Shown here piece by piece: positions 34,735-35,488 of a DNA stretch of 35,488 nt. Under the pieces are notes generated by a model that had not been told where the DNA came from, searched no databases, and saw only the letters and a list, made by a program, of their open reading frames with translations. Every line of letters begins with the position of its first letter. Within the stretch, counting starts at the first letter, position 1. The DNA comes from Singulisphaera sp. GP187 (GTDB taxonomy: Bacteria; Planctomycetota; Phycisphaerae; Phycisphaerales; SM1A02): contig CAMBWI010000022.1 in NCBI GenBank assembly GCA_945871445.1, forward strand, positions 1 through 35,488, in the 5' to 3' direction. Made by a program: the position numbers and the translations under genes.

Positions 34735-34962
34735 ATGAACGAAGCATTAAAAAGCGATGATATTGTTGAAAAGGTTGGTGGTCGTTTCAAGTTTACTGCG
34801 CTGATTCAGCGTCGCATTGCTGAACTCATCAATGGCGCTCGCCCTCTCGTTGAACGCGACGGTCGAAGCGATTTCGAGGTCGTTATCGAAGAAATCGCAA
34901 CTGACAAAATCACGATTGACTGGGAAAAATCTGGGATTGTGAAGTCGTATCCGACGAAATAA
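34735..34962 (+). CDS. rpoZ: DNA-directed RNA polymerase subunit omega
   Basis: 75 aa, short for omega (about 90 in Escherichia coli). The core VEKVGGRFKFTALIQRRIAELINGA (in parts: EKVGGRFKFTALIQRR, IAELINGARPL) matches the omega helix that wraps the beta-prime subunit C-terminus. The C-terminal half, EVVIEEIATDKITIDW, is a compact strand-rich end of a kind seen in small omega variants. It is monocistronic: promoter 29 nt upstream, hairpin terminator about 45 nt downstream. Confidence 0.88.
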   Translation: MNEALKSDDIVEKVGGRFKFTALIQRRIAELINGARPLVERDGRSDFEVVIEEIATDKITIDWEKSGIVKSYPTK

Positions 34963-35005
34963 GCGAGTTTCTGCTTCAAACTTCCGCAAAATCAAATTTT
35001 TTTTT

Positions 35006-35037
35006 AAAATCAAGGTCAAATTGACCTTGATTTTTTT
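35006..35037 (+). terminator. Intrinsic terminator after rpoZ
   Basis: The stem TCAAGGTCA / TGACCTTGA (35010-35018 and 35022-35030), loop AAT, extends by A/T pairs to about 13 bp and is followed by seven Ts (35031-35037). It is oriented for the rpoZ transcript. Confidence 0.92.
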
Positions 35038-35105
35038 GCATTCATTCACTCTTGTGGTATTTTTCATTTGATTTCAATTCGCTACTCAACCCTAGGAGAC
35101 AATCT

Positions 35106-35488
35106 ATGAAGACTCATTTGATCACTGCTGTTTCGGTCACTTTGGCGGTTGGGGTGCTGTCTTCGCTTGGGGCAACTTCCGATCGAGCAACAACTCTTGA
35201 CGAAATGTCGATTGCTGCTGGAAGGCAATGGCCGATCTTGTCGGCGTACCGCGACATTCCATCGATGAAGATCATCCTCCAAGGCAAAGCGCAGGATGAG
35301 GGTGGAATCGCTGGATCATGTCCTTCGGCAACTGTGGCGCATACAGATGCAAACTTCGGCGGGGGTTCATTCATTGTGCAAGCGGGATTTGCAGAAACCG
35401 AAGCTGCCGCTGCTTCTTATGTACTTCCAGCTGCAGCTTTTCCCCTGCGTCTTGATATGACCGAGATGATTTTCGCGACAAGTAATGC
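35106..35488 (+). CDS. Secreted protein, unknown function, 3'-truncated by window edge
   Basis: The frame is open from ATG 35106 to the window end (127 codons). AGGAGA lies 6 nt upstream. The N-terminus is a signal peptide (MKTHLITAVSVTLAVGVLSS) and the mature part begins after a likely cleavage near LGATS. DEMSIAAGRQWPILSAYRDI follows; I recognise no domain. The cleaved protein appears to have a beta-rich segment (FGGGSFIVQAGFAE). Nothing can be said about its function. Confidence 0.75.
   Translation, partial: MKTHLITAVSVTLAVGVLSSLGATSDRATTLDEMSIAAGRQWPILSAYRDIPSMKIILQGKAQDEGGIAGSCPSATVAHTDANFGGGSFIVQAGFAETEAAAASYVLPAAAFPLRLDMTEMIFATSN

Overview
The window looks like a piece of a bacterial chromosome from the Planctomycetota, most likely a Phycisphaerae-type organism. 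This is an inference from gene content: long secreted FG-GAP and unnamed secreted proteins, a polytopic SPFH protein next to HflK/HflC-like partners, a 651-residue tetratricopeptide-like family I associate with planctomycetes, a very short omega subunit, and weak or absent Shine-Dalgarno sites. GC content is intermediate and coding density is very high. I saw no tRNA, rRNA, insertion sequence, prophage or CRISPR array.

Layout. 1-2961: a CHASE2-adenylate cyclase (cut at its 5' end by the window edge) converges on a GAF-SpoIIE phosphatase that is co-directional with an FG-GAP repeat protein (to 5361). 5424-8261: a secreted HtrA-like protease without a PDZ domain, then a large secreted protein of unknown function. 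8262-8622: the only long non-coding stretch, holding two arrays of a 9-bp core repeat around a long imperfect inverted repeat. 8623-14474 (minus strand): uvrB; then gcvH, an ABC ATPase and an FtsX-type permease with overlapping ends. 14552-18018 (plus): xylose-isomerase-like TIM barrel, cmk, plsC and a CCA/poly(A) polymerase-family nucleotidyltransferase, linked by start/stop overlaps. 18113-20564: two tandem secreted ClpP-fold (NfeD/SppA-like) proteins, the first apparently without its catalytic serine and preceded by a promoter that predicts a leaderless mRNA. 20578-21615 (minus): an ABC-2-type permease.

21792-32431 is a tight eight-gene run (every junction overlaps or is 13 nt or less): three different SPFH proteins, an ABC ATPase with a long C-terminal tail, a permease with a large exported loop, a 651-residue membrane-anchored protein of unknown function, a fumarylacetoacetate-hydrolase-family enzyme and yidD. 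The NfeD-like proteases just upstream and the SPFH genes recall the known NfeD-stomatin partnership, so 18113-31509 is my best candidate for an undescribed membrane-quality-control or envelope system. 32445-34651 (minus) holds rnpA overlapping a CLC chloride transporter with CBS domains; rnpA faces yidD rather than preceding it as in the usual cluster. The window closes with rpoZ (clear promoter and terminator) and the start of a secreted protein cut by the 3' edge.
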